From contig JBGTKD010000156.1 in the NCBI GenBank assembly GCA_041744795.1, positions 1 to 41,213 of the forward strand: DNA of 41,213 nt, given 5' to 3'. The position numbers were made by a program, and so were the translations under genes. Positions 24,939-32,895 of the stretch are shown piece after piece (position 1 is the first letter of the stretch; the number at the start of each line of letters is the position of its first letter). The notes below the pieces were generated by a model. The model was not told the DNA's origin, did not search any database, and saw only the letters and a list, made by a program, of their open reading frames with translations. This DNA comes from DATHWB01 sp041744795 (GTDB lineage: Bacteria; Actinomycetota; Acidimicrobiia; Spongiisociales; ZC4RG35).

Positions 24939-26855
24939 CTAACTGGTTGGCGGTTGGAGACGAGCAGCCGCAGCCTGGGTGAAGCGGTCGAGGATCATCG
25001 CCATCAGCACGATCGCCAGACCCACCTCAAAGCCCAGGCCGTACAAGTTGCGCGTAAGTGCTCGAACTGTCTCAAAGCCGAGGGCTCCTCCTCCAACAAG
25101 GCCCGAGATGATCACCATTGCCAGCACCATCATGATGACCTGGTTGATGCCAGCCATGATCGTCGGCGCAGCTAAGGGCAGACGCACACCGAACATCGTC
25201 TGGCGAGCGGTGGCACCGAACGTGCGGGAGGCTTCGACGCTTTCGTCTGGAACCTCACGGATCCCAAGAGCGGTGATCCGGATTCCGGGAACGATCGCAT
25301 AGAGCACCGAAGCGATAATCCCTGGAACAGCACCCACCGTGAACAGGATCACTGCAGGGATGATGTAGACGAGGGCCGGAATCGTCTGCAGGCTGTCGAG
25401 GATCGGACCGAGGGCGGCCTCAACCCGGGGCCTGCGACCGGCCCATACCCCTATCGGAACGGCAATAGCCACAGACAGGAACACACCAACCATCACTTGG
25501 GTGAGTGTGTCGATCGAAATCGCCCAGAGGCCGATCGCCCCGATAGTGAGAAGTGCCAGAGTCGAGAACACAGCCAGACCACGCCCGCCGACCCGCCAGC
25601 ATGCCCATGCCGTCACGAACACCAGAGCCGGCCAGGCGACGGTGAACGTCAGGAAGGTACGCACCGGGATAATGACTCCGGCAACCACGAAGTCGTTGAA
25701 CGGTCTAGTCAGCCACGACAGGTTGTCGCGGGCCCACACCACGACACTGTCGATCGGGTCGAAGGCACTGGTCGTCGCGATGGCGGGAAACTCGTTCCAA
25801 CTTCCAATCACTCCGACCATGAAAACCAAACCGAGGCCTGCCAATCCGAGCAGCGTCGCCTTGTTCGAAACGCGTTTCGTCCTGTCGATCTGAGCGAGTC
25901 CCCGCCACATGCGGTCGAGAACCATGGCGACAGCCACAATCGCAAGGCCAGCTGCAATCCCCCGGCCTGTCCTGCGCTGGGAGAGGGTCTGGAGGACGAC
26001 GGCTCCCAGACCTCCCGCTCCGATGAGCGCCGCCAAGACCACAATGCCGAGGGCCATCATGATCGTTTGGCTCAAGCCGGTGAGGATCGTCGGCAGCGCC
26101 ATGGGGAGTTGCACCTTGAGCAACGTCTGTCGGGGGGTCGACCCGAACATCTCGCTGGCCTCCACCGATGCGGCGGACACTTGACGAATCCCCAACGTGG
26201 TCAGCCTCACGACCGGTGGCAACGCATAGATGACCGTGGCGACTGCGGCGTTAACTGCTCCGACACCAAAGAACCCGAGCAGGGGAAGGAAGTAGACGAA
26301 GGCTGGCACCGTCTGCATCGCATCGAGGATCGGCCGGATGGCCTCCTCGAATCCGCGACGCCTAGCGGCGAAGATCCCCACCGGCACTCCGATCAGCACG
26401 GCGAACATGACGGCCGTGCCCATGAGAGCCAGAGTCTCCATCGTCGGTTCCCACAGGCCTACCGCACCCGCATACAGAAGTGCCATTGCTGCCACAGCAC
26501 CCTGTTTCCACATGTGCACCCGGACAAGGGCCAACAACACGGTCAGCGGGAGAACGAACCAAGGAAGTCCGAGGAGGATCGACTCAAAGCTTCGTATCAC
26601 CCAGGTGAGGAAAGCGGTGAGTGGAGCAAAGAACCCTGTGAAGAGGAAATGGGACCGCCGGTTCTCCCTGATCCAGGTCCCAAGGTTGTCGAACAGCTCG
26701 GAGAAGAACGTGTCGAGCACCGCCGGAAACGCTCCTGACCCTGCGAACGCCAGCTGCAGCAAAACGGCACCGGCGATAAATCCGAACCACGGCATGGCCC
26801 GCCGTAGCGCATCGGTGCCCAGGGTCAGAGACACCGATGGCGAAGTGCTGGCCAT
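24939..26855 (-). CDS. Glycine-betaine/choline-type ABC permease, two permease copies fused
   Basis: Inner-membrane permease of an OpuA/ProU-type osmolyte importer. At 638 aa it is about twice a ProW-like unit. It contains two complete permease modules, each with the cytoplasmic EAA loop that contacts the ATPase: E-A-S-E-M-F-G at residue 232 and E-A-S-R-T-F-G at residue 541. Each is preceded by a matching I-L-D-x-x-Q-T-x-P-A-x-V-Y segment (176-188 and 485-497). One chain can thus supply both halves of the translocation path. The ATG at 26855 overlaps the ATPase stop by one base (TGATG). Fused double permeases are known in this family, and the sequence identity between halves suggests internal duplication. 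Confidence 0.93.
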   Translation of the reverse strand: MASTSPSVSLTLGTDALRRAMPWFGFIAGAVLLQLAFAGSGAFPAVLDTFFSELFDNLGTWIRENRRSHFLFTGFFAPLTAFLTWVIRSFESILLGLPWFVLPLTVLLALVRVHMWKQGAVAAMALLYAGAVGLWEPTMETLALMGTAVMFAVLIGVPVGIFAARRRGFEEAIRPILDAMQTVPAFVYFLPLLGFFGVGAVNAAVATVIYALPPVVRLTTLGIRQVSAASVEASEMFGSTPRQTLLKVQLPMALPTILTGLSQTIMMALGIVVLAALIGAGGLGAVVLQTLSQRRTGRGIAAGLAIVAVAMVLDRMWRGLAQIDRTKRVSNKATLLGLAGLGLVFMVGVIGSWNEFPAIATTSAFDPIDSVVVWARDNLSWLTRPFNDFVVAGVIIPVRTFLTFTVAWPALVFVTAWACWRVGGRGLAVFSTLALLTIGAIGLWAISIDTLTQVMVGVFLSVAIAVPIGVWAGRRPRVEAALGPILDSLQTIPALVYIIPAVILFTVGAVPGIIASVLYAIVPGIRITALGIREVPDESVEASRTFGATARQTMFGVRLPLAAPTIMAGINQVIMMVLAMVIISGLVGGGALGFETVRALTRNLYGLGFEVGLAIVLMAMILDRFTQAAAARLQPPTS

Positions 26856-27889
26856 CAGTTGGCCGCCAAGAGCTCCGACACGGTGGCCCGGTCAACCACA
26901 CCCAGCGCTCGCCCCTCGTCATCGACGACAGTGAGGGCAGACACACCGTCGAGAAGCGTGGGTACGAGGCGTTCGACTGTCTCGTTGGCGCCCACCGTCC
27001 GGCCGGATAGGTCACCTTCTGCACCCGACCGCATGACATCGGCGGCGGTTAAAACCTTTGCTTTGGGAATGTCCTTTGTGAACTCTTCAACGTAAGGAGT
27101 AGCGGGCCGAGTAATCAGCTCGGCTGCGGTGCCGATTTGATCGAAAAGCCCGTCTTTCATGATCGCGATCCTGTCTCCGAGTTTGATTGCCTCAGCGAAG
27201 TCATGGGTGATGAAAACGAGGGTGCCTTGCATTTCCTCTTGCAGACGTATCAACTCGTCCTGCATGTCGCGCCTGATCAGCGGGTCGAGAGCGGAGAAGG
27301 GCTCATCGAAGAACAACACTTCAGGACCGACGCAGAGCGCGCGAGCCAAACCGACTCGCTGTTGCATCCCTCCAGACAGCTGCTGGGGAAAGTGATGTTC
27401 CCAGCCTTTGAGCCCCACCGTCTCGAGAACCTCGAACGCTTTGGCGTGACGCTCGGCTCGCCGCATGCCCTGTATCTCCAAGCCATACGCGGCATTGTCT
27501 ATGACACGTCGGTGCGGGAACAGACCGAAGTGCTGGAACACCATCGAGAGCTTGCGCCGGCGCACTTCACGAAGCTGGTCGTCGGGAAGCTTCGTCAGGT
27601 CCTCGTCATCGAGCATGACCTGGCCGCGAGTGACGTCCGTGAGCCGTGACACACATCTGATGAGGGTGGATTTTCCCGAGCCGGAGAGGCCCATCACGAC
27701 AAAGGTCTCACCTCGCGCGACAGTGAACGAGACGTCGCGGACGGCGACCGTACAACCTGTCTCGGCCAGGATTTCCTCGCGAGTGCGACCTGTGTCTGCC
27801 AACTCGATGGCCTGATCGGGTCGGGACCCGAAGACCTTCCACAACCCGCGGATCTCAAGACAGGCTGGCGCGGCAGCGACGGAGGACAT
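26855..27889 (-). CDS. Glycine-betaine/choline-type ABC transporter ATPase
   Basis: ProV/OpuAA-like ATPase, 344 aa. Walker A is GLSGSGKST, the Q-loop is VFQHFGLFPHR, the signature is LSGGMQQR, Walker B is VLFFDEPFSALD and the H-loop is ITHDF. The N-terminal helix region with T-R-E-E-I-L-A-E-T-G is typical of the betaine/proline subgroup. A C-terminal CBS domain segment (about residues 275-344) follows. In OpuA such domains sense ionic strength, so osmotic gating is likely. I chose ATG 27889 because the upstream extension to 28180 runs antisense through the binding-protein gene. It is divergent from that gene across 61 bp. Confidence 0.93.
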   Translation of the reverse strand: MSSVAAAPACLEIRGLWKVFGSRPDQAIELADTGRTREEILAETGCTVAVRDVSFTVARGETFVVMGLSGSGKSTLIRCVSRLTDVTRGQVMLDDEDLTKLPDDQLREVRRRKLSMVFQHFGLFPHRRVIDNAAYGLEIQGMRRAERHAKAFEVLETVGLKGWEHHFPQQLSGGMQQRVGLARALCVGPEVLFFDEPFSALDPLIRRDMQDELIRLQEEMQGTLVFITHDFAEAIKLGDRIAIMKDGLFDQIGTAAELITRPATPYVEEFTKDIPKAKVLTAADVMRSGAEGDLSGRTVGANETVERLVPTLLDGVSALTVVDDEGRALGVVDRATVSELLAAN

Positions 27890-27894
27890 CGACC

Positions 27895-27903
27895 GATAAT
27901 GTA
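27895..27903. promoter_or_regulatory. Overlapping divergent -10 elements of the osmolyte transporter
   Basis: On the minus strand TACATT (27903..27898) is 8 nt from the ATPase ATG, a leaderless-type -10. On the plus strand GATAAT (27895-27900) could be the -10 for the binding-protein gene, giving a leader of about 44 nt with an AGGAGG SD (27935-27940). The two hexamers share bases, so RNA polymerase could serve only one direction at a time. Confidence 0.45.
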
Positions 27904-27950
27904 GCCAGCGTCTCCCCAGCAAGGCCGCGGAGACAGGAGGGATAAACCAA

Positions 27951-28904
27951 ATGAAGCGAACTATCGCTCTGACTCTGCTGGTCGCCATGGTCGCCACCGC
28001 GTGTGGTGGCGACGACGCCGGGAGTGACAGTGATGACAAACCCACGATCACCTTGATCGTCAACCCTTGGACCGCATCACGGCTCAATGCCGAGGTGGCC
28101 AAGGTCATCATTGAGGACGAGCTCGGATACCCGGTGAGAATCACCGAGGTGAACGAGAACGACGCCATGTTCACTGGCATGGCTGACGGAACTCTCGATG
28201 CGGTGCTCGAGATCTGGCCATCCGGTGTTACTGACGCCGAGAACGCCTATTTCGCAGACGGCAGCGTGGTGAATATCGGTCTGCTCGGCACGATCGGCAA
28301 GATTGGCTGGTTCGTACCCAGCTACCTGGTCGATGAGAACCCTGCTCTGGCCACCTGGGAGGGATACACCGACCCTGCAGTCGCCGAGATGTTCGCGACC
28401 GCTGAGACAGGAAGCATGGGACGGTTCCTCGGCACAGATCCGTCGTACTCCCAGTACGACGAACAGATCATCGAAAACCTCGGGCTCCCCTTCCAGGTTG
28501 TGTTCTCCGGGTCCGAGCCGGCGACGGTCGCTGAACTCGATGCCCGGTTTGCCGCAGGCGAGCCGATCATCATGTACTGGTGGACGCCGACAGCGGCCGT
28601 TTCCAAGTACGACCTCGTCAATGTTCTCTTGCCTGCATACAACGATGCCTGCGGGGCGAGCGCTGCAGCAGAGGACGGCGGCGTCGACTGTGACTATCCG
28701 GAAGATGTGTTGTTCAAGGCGGCTTCCGCCCAACTGGAGACGAAGGCGCCGGACGTATTCGCGTTCTTGCAGGCCTTCCAGATCACCACCGAAGACCAAC
28801 TGGCGATGCTGCCACCAGTGGAAATCGACGGACTTGAGCCGGCGGCCGTGGCCGCCGACTGGGTCAGTAGTCACGAGAGCGTCTGGAGGGTCTGGCTGCC
28901 CTAA
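27951..28904 (+). CDS. Glycine-betaine/choline-type substrate-binding lipoprotein
   Basis: ProX/OpuAC-like receptor of the ABC importer, 317 aa. The signal peptide ends in lipobox A-T-A-C with Cys18, so it is anchored outside the membrane. Family features are I-V-N-P-W-T near the N-terminus, DAVLEIWPSG and a YWWTPT motif. Trp40, Trp89, Trp120, Trp210 and Trp211 are candidates for the aromatic cage that binds quaternary ammonium groups by cation-pi contacts. Cys234 and Cys247 may form a disulfide. The ATG is preceded by AGGAGG with 10 nt spacing. It is transcribed away from the ATPase-permease pair and towards betBA, ending at a strong hairpin. The exact ligand (betaine, choline, proline betaine) is not set by sequence. 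Confidence 0.92.
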   Translation: MKRTIALTLLVAMVATACGGDDAGSDSDDKPTITLIVNPWTASRLNAEVAKVIIEDELGYPVRITEVNENDAMFTGMADGTLDAVLEIWPSGVTDAENAYFADGSVVNIGLLGTIGKIGWFVPSYLVDENPALATWEGYTDPAVAEMFATAETGSMGRFLGTDPSYSQYDEQIIENLGLPFQVVFSGSEPATVAELDARFAAGEPIIMYWWTPTAAVSKYDLVNVLLPAYNDACGASAAAEDGGVDCDYPEDVLFKAASAQLETKAPDVFAFLQAFQITTEDQLAMLPPVEIDGLEPAAVAADWVSSHESVWRVWLP

Positions 28905-28920
28905 ACCAGCAATAACCTGA

Positions 28921-28950
28921 GAGGGAGGGGCCGGCTCCGGCCCCTCCCTC
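28921..28950. terminator. Bidirectional hairpin terminator
   Basis: GAGGGAGGGGCCGG (28921-28934) pairs perfectly with CCGGCCCCTCCCTC (28937-28950). It is a 14-bp GC-rich perfect inverted repeat with a 2-nt centre, extended by an outer A-T pair. It sits between the convergent binding-protein and betA genes. The following bases are only modestly T-rich, so its efficiency is uncertain. Confidence 0.8.
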
Positions 28951-28969
28951 TTACGTTCCCGTCGTTTTC

Positions 28970-30607
28970 TCAGCGCTGGTGTCGGTACCAGTCAACGTGC
29001 TCGGGAGGAAGCGGTGTGTTCCCCAGCACCAGATCTGCGCCTTTCTCGGCAAGCATCATCACCGGGGCATAGATGTTGCCGTTCGTGACATAGCGCATGG
29101 CGCTGGCATCGACCACGCGAACACCATCCAGTCCGTGCACCTTCATCGTCAGAGGGTCGGTGACTGACATTCCGTCAGTGCCCATCCGAGCGGTACATGA
29201 AGGATGCAGGGCGGTCTCGCCGTCCTTTCGCACCCATTCGAGAATCTCTTCGTCGGTCTCCACAGATGGACCGGGGGAGAGTTCCCCTGCGTCGTAAGGG
29301 CCGAAGGCCGGCTGGGCAAAAATCTCCCGAGTGGCTCGGATCGCCTCGACCCATTCTCTCCGGTCCTGATCGGTCGACAGGTAGTTGAAGCGAAGGGCAG
29401 GCTTCTCTCCGGGGTCTGTCGAACGGATCTTTACCGATCCCATCGAGTTCGAGTACATCGGTCCAATGTGAAGCTGGTATCCGTGTCCGCCCGCTGGCGA
29501 GGACCCGTCGTAACGGATGGCGATCGGAAGGAAGTGGAACATGAGGTTGGGCCAAGCGATGTCGTCGTTGCTCCGGAGAAAGCCTCCCGCCTCGAAGTGG
29601 TTGGTCGCTCCCGGACCCTTGCGAAACAGCCACATCAGTCCCACGAGCGGACGGCGCCACATCGCCATCCACGGCTGGATCGATACTGGCAGCTTCGACG
29701 CGTGCTGGATGTAGACCTCGAGGTGGTCCTGCATGTTCTCCCCCACGCCCGGCAGGTCGTGAACCATCTCGACGCCAAGCGGCTCAAGTTCAGAGGCGTT
29801 GCCCACCCCGGACAGCTGAAGCACTTGTGGAGTGTTGAATGCCCCGCCGCACAGGACGACCTCCCGCGCTTCGACGCGTTCGGTTCGACCCCGCACCGTG
29901 TACTCGACTCCCGTGGCACGTGTGCCGTCAAAGAGAATGCGAGTGACCATTGCCCTCGTGACAACCTCGAGATTGGGGCGCTTCATCACAGGATGCAGAT
30001 AGGCACGAGCCGCGCTCAGGCGTCTACCCCGATGCACGTTCCTGTCGAAGCGGGCGAATCCCTCCTGTTTACGACCGTTCACGTCGTCGGTGAGGAAATG
30101 TCCCGCCTGTTGTACCGCCTCAAAGAAGGCGCCAAATAAGACGTTTTCGGCTGGGCCCCGCTCGAGCACCAAGGGCCCGTCGTCTCCCCGGAACTCGTCG
30201 CTCCCAGCCAGGCAAGTCTCCATCCTCTTGAAGTACGGGAGACAGTGAGCGAAGTCCCAGGTCTCCATCCCCGGATCCGCCGCCCACCTCTCATAATCCA
30301 TCGGGTTTCCCCTCTGAAAGATCATCCCGTTGATCGATGACGAGCCTCCCAGCACCTTGCCTCGGGCGTGGTAAATCCGACGTCCATTCATGTGGGGCTC
30401 GGGCTCTGACTCGTACTTCCAGTCATAGAACCGGCTGCCGATCGGGAAGGCGAGAGCGGCGGGCATATGAATGAAGACATCCCATCGGTAGTCCGGCCTT
30501 CCCGCCTCCAGCACCAGGACCTTGTTCGACGGATCGGCGGACAGGCGGTTGGCCATCGCCGAGCCCGCTGATCCGCCGCCGACGATTACGAAGTCGTAGC
30601 CAGCCAT
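28970..30607 (-). CDS. betA: Choline dehydrogenase (GMC oxidoreductase)
   Basis: FAD-dependent oxidation of choline to betaine aldehyde, and possibly on to betaine, at the membrane side of the cytosol. It is 545 aa. The Rossmann FAD motif VGGGSAGSAMANRLS is at the N-terminus, followed by the GMC signature GKVLGGSSSINGM and GAFNTPQVLQLSGVG. Near the C-terminus are catalytic His in ALHPSCTARMG and Asn in the NGNIYAPVMMLAEK segment. Other GMC alcohol oxidases are possible, but pairing with an aldehyde dehydrogenase and a betaine-type importer supports choline. The ATG at 30607 overlaps the betB stop by one base (TGATG), so the two are coupled. Transcription ends at the hairpin at 28921-28950. 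No BetI regulator is present. Confidence 0.9.
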   Translation of the reverse strand: MAGYDFVIVGGGSAGSAMANRLSADPSNKVLVLEAGRPDYRWDVFIHMPAALAFPIGSRFYDWKYESEPEPHMNGRRIYHARGKVLGGSSSINGMIFQRGNPMDYERWAADPGMETWDFAHCLPYFKRMETCLAGSDEFRGDDGPLVLERGPAENVLFGAFFEAVQQAGHFLTDDVNGRKQEGFARFDRNVHRGRRLSAARAYLHPVMKRPNLEVVTRAMVTRILFDGTRATGVEYTVRGRTERVEAREVVLCGGAFNTPQVLQLSGVGNASELEPLGVEMVHDLPGVGENMQDHLEVYIQHASKLPVSIQPWMAMWRRPLVGLMWLFRKGPGATNHFEAGGFLRSNDDIAWPNLMFHFLPIAIRYDGSSPAGGHGYQLHIGPMYSNSMGSVKIRSTDPGEKPALRFNYLSTDQDRREWVEAIRATREIFAQPAFGPYDAGELSPGPSVETDEEILEWVRKDGETALHPSCTARMGTDGMSVTDPLTMKVHGLDGVRVVDASAMRYVTNGNIYAPVMMLAEKGADLVLGNTPLPPEHVDWYRHQR

Positions 30608-32061
30608 CAGTACGGAGCCTCGACGTGACCGGTGGCGACGTAAACCGACTTGAGTTGGGTGTAATGCTCTATGGCTGCGAGGGAGTTCTCCCGGCCGATA
30701 CCGCTCTGCTTGTAACCGCCGAAAGGCATCTCGATAGGCGTCAGGTTGTAGGTGTTGATCCAAACGGTCCCCGCCTCCAAACCGGCTGCCATTCGGTGGG
30801 CACGGGTCAGATCGGAGGTGAATACTCCTGCGGCGAGTCCGTAGACCGTGTCGTTAGCCCGGGCGAGTACCTCTTCTTCGGATGAGAAGCTGAGGACGGC
30901 CATGACCGGGCCGAAGATCTCCTCACGAACAAAGCGCATGTCGTCTGTGCATTGGTCGAAGACCGTCGGTTCCACGAAATACCCCGACTCAAGCCCTGCG
31001 GGCCGACCGCCCCCGCACACGAGCCGTGCCCCGGAGTCTCTGGCAATGGCGATGTAGCCCAGCACCTTCTCCATGTGATCTCGCGAGATCAGTGCTCCAA
31101 CGTCGGTTGAAGGATCCATCGGGTCGCCGATGCGCATCTTCTCGGCTCGTGCCTTGAGCCGGCCGATGAAATCGTCGTGTACAGACTCGTGAACGAAAAC
31201 CCTCGTTCCATTGGAACAGACTTCGCCTTGGGTGTAGAAGTTGGCGAGCAAGGCGCCGGAAACGGCGTCGTCGATATCAGCGTCGTCGAAAACGATCAGG
31301 GGAGACTTGCCCCCCAGCTCGAGCGTCACATGCTTGAGGCTGGCCGAAGACGCGGACATCACCGCCTTGCCGGTTCCGACCTCTCCCGTGAGAGAGATCT
31401 TGGCGATCCCCGGATGGCCCGTCATCGCTCTTCCCGTGCGAGCGTCTCCCTGAACCACGTTGAAAACGCCATTCGGGACTCCCGCCTCGGTGTAGATCTC
31501 GGCTAAGGCCAGTGCAGACAGCGGGGTCAGCTCGGCAGGCTTGAACACCATCGTGTTGCCACAGGCGAGCGCCGGGGCCGACTTCCAGCATGCAATCTGG
31601 ATCGGATAATTCCAGGCGCCGATGCCACCCACGACGCCAAGGGGTTCGCGACGCGTATAGGCGAAGTCCGCGCCGAGGTCGTAGTGGTGACCGTGGATGG
31701 ACGGCGCAACACCTGCGTAATACTCGATGCACTCGGCGCCGGAGATCACGTCCACTGTCGACGCTTCACTGATCGGCTTACCGGTGTCTATGACTTCGAG
31801 CCGGGCCAGTTCGTCGTTGCGCTCGCGCAGGATGCCTGCCGCCCGGTTGAGGATCCGACCGCGCTGGGCACCGGTCATACCTGCCCAGTTAGCGAACGCC
31901 CGGCTCGCAGCGGCTACTGCCCGGTCGACGTCAGACTCGGCGGCGTGGTCGACGATCCCTATCACTTCGCCAGTGGCTGGGTTGAGCGTCTCGAAGGTCT
32001 CCCCAGAGGTTGCCGCCTGCGGACTTCCGTCAATGAACAGTTGATAGTGGGGGATGCTCAA
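30607..32061 (-). CDS. betB: Betaine-aldehyde dehydrogenase
   Basis: NAD(P)-dependent oxidation of betaine aldehyde to glycine betaine. It is 484 aa. Motifs are GAWNYPIQIACWKSAPALACGN, VFKPAELTP, SLTGEVGTGKAVM, the general-base Glu in LELGGKSP, the nucleophilic Cys in QGEVCSNGTR, and the C-terminal EMPFGGYKQSGIGREN. The Y-x-Q-G-E-x-C-S-N-G form is typical of betaine/aminoaldehyde dehydrogenases. The start is an unusual TTG at 32061, fixed by an AGGAGG SD 7 nt upstream and by family N-termini. The longer reading to 32169 would overlap the divergent GNAT gene. It is first in the betB-betA operon. Confidence 0.93.
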   Translation of the reverse strand: MSIPHYQLFIDGSPQAATSGETFETLNPATGEVIGIVDHAAESDVDRAVAAASRAFANWAGMTGAQRGRILNRAAGILRERNDELARLEVIDTGKPISEASTVDVISGAECIEYYAGVAPSIHGHHYDLGADFAYTRREPLGVVGGIGAWNYPIQIACWKSAPALACGNTMVFKPAELTPLSALALAEIYTEAGVPNGVFNVVQGDARTGRAMTGHPGIAKISLTGEVGTGKAVMSASSASLKHVTLELGGKSPLIVFDDADIDDAVSGALLANFYTQGEVCSNGTRVFVHESVHDDFIGRLKARAEKMRIGDPMDPSTDVGALISRDHMEKVLGYIAIARDSGARLVCGGGRPAGLESGYFVEPTVFDQCTDDMRFVREEIFGPVMAVLSFSSEEEVLARANDTVYGLAAGVFTSDLTRAHRMAAGLEAGTVWINTYNLTPIEMPFGGYKQSGIGRENSLAAIEHYTQLKSVYVATGHVEAPY

Positions 32062-32068
32062 AACAGGA

Positions 32069-32074
32069 CCTCCT
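32069..32074 (-). promoter_or_regulatory. SD sequence deciding the TTG start of betB
   Basis: AGGAGG on the minus strand (32074..32069), 7 nt before TTG at 32061. This perfect SD is what makes the rare start codon credible. Confidence 0.7.
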
Positions 32075-32139
32075 CGGGCCGAGCGGAGGATACGTCGGCG
32101 GAGTTGGGCTCGCTCAAAACTATGTGGGATCCTGGCGCC

Positions 32140-32811
32140 ATGCCCATTCCCGACACGCTGAGACGCCATCTGGAAGCGTGGCTTGGGATCTGGCCGCCCC
32201 CAGGACCGGGACTGACCGTAGTCGGTTCAGAGTTGCGTTCCCGGCCGGGTTGGGACGGTTCGGTGCGGATGGTGCTGGGAATCTCCACATCGGAGGCCAC
32301 AGTCCTATCGGTTCCGCCCGAGCACTCCGATGCGGTGACATCTCTGGGCGAAAGTTTGGTCGAGGTCGAGGATGAGATCGGCCGGGCTCTCGGTCATCCT
32401 CAGGGCCGACTGTTCTCAGGCGTGTTCCGCTGGAGCGACGAACCTTCCGGATCGCCGGATCGCGGAGTGTGGCTTCCCACCGACGACCCTCGCGTCCTCC
32501 CGTGGCTCAAGCCCTTCAATGGTGATGTGCTCGTGGGGATCACCGAGGTTGGAGCCGCCGCAGGAGTCGGCAGGAAGCAGCACAACCAGTGGGGTCACGA
32601 GCTCGCGGTGGTGACCGAGCCCGCTCATCGTGGACAGAGGTGGGGTTCGGCCCTTATTGCCCAGGCGGCCCGCAGGGTCCTGGCCGACGGTGCCATTCCC
32701 ACCTACCTACACAACCCGGGAAACCAGGCGTCGGCCCGCACCGCCGACGCAGCCGGATTTGCAGACCGCGGCTGGTTGATACACGGATTCAATCCGGAGA
32801 CGCCGGGCTGA
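32140..32811 (+). CDS. GNAT family N-acetyltransferase
   Basis: A 223-aa protein with a C-terminal acetyl-CoA-binding GNAT fold. The core strand is HELAVVTEPAHRGQ, followed by Q-R-W-G-S-A in the pyrophosphate-binding position (Q/R-x-x-G-x-G/A). The typical LHNPGNQASARTADAAGF segment follows. The N-terminal half (about 1-120) has no family I recognise, and the acceptor substrate is unknown. Two in-frame ATGs exist, at 32122 and 32140. Neither has an SD; GATCCT 6 nt before 32140 could be a -10, so I prefer the later one. It diverges from betB (78 bp apart) and converges with the Gfo/Idh gene, with a 20-bp palindrome between. Confidence 0.82.
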   Translation: MPIPDTLRRHLEAWLGIWPPPGPGLTVVGSELRSRPGWDGSVRMVLGISTSEATVLSVPPEHSDAVTSLGESLVEVEDEIGRALGHPQGRLFSGVFRWSDEPSGSPDRGVWLPTDDPRVLPWLKPFNGDVLVGITEVGAAAGVGRKQHNQWGHELAVVTEPAHRGQRWGSALIAQAARRVLADGAIPTYLHNPGNQASARTADAAGFADRGWLIHGFNPETPG

Positions 32812-32848
32812 CCCCACCCACCGCCGCCCCACGCGTACCCTGGGTTCC

Positions 32849-32868
32849 ATCCCGCGTATACGCGGGAT
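32849..32868. repeat. 20-bp perfect palindrome between convergent genes
   Basis: The sequence ATCCCGCGTATACGCGGGAT is identical to its reverse complement. As RNA it can fold into an 8-bp stem with a TATA loop in either direction, so it may terminate both flanking genes. No U-run follows on either strand; a protein-binding site is the alternative. Confidence 0.6.
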
Positions 32869-32895
32869 TCAGCGAACAGAACGACGCGTCTCTTC

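Noticed and set aside
25497..26738. 413-codon open frame on the plus strand opposite the fused permease
   Set aside because: Its translation is rich in H, R, Q, D and E with no domain, and it is antisense to a clearly conserved permease. High-GC third-position bias explains it.
29204..30139. 311-codon plus-strand frame opposite betA
   Set aside because: It is antisense to a well-conserved GMC oxidoreductase and shows no family features or SD.
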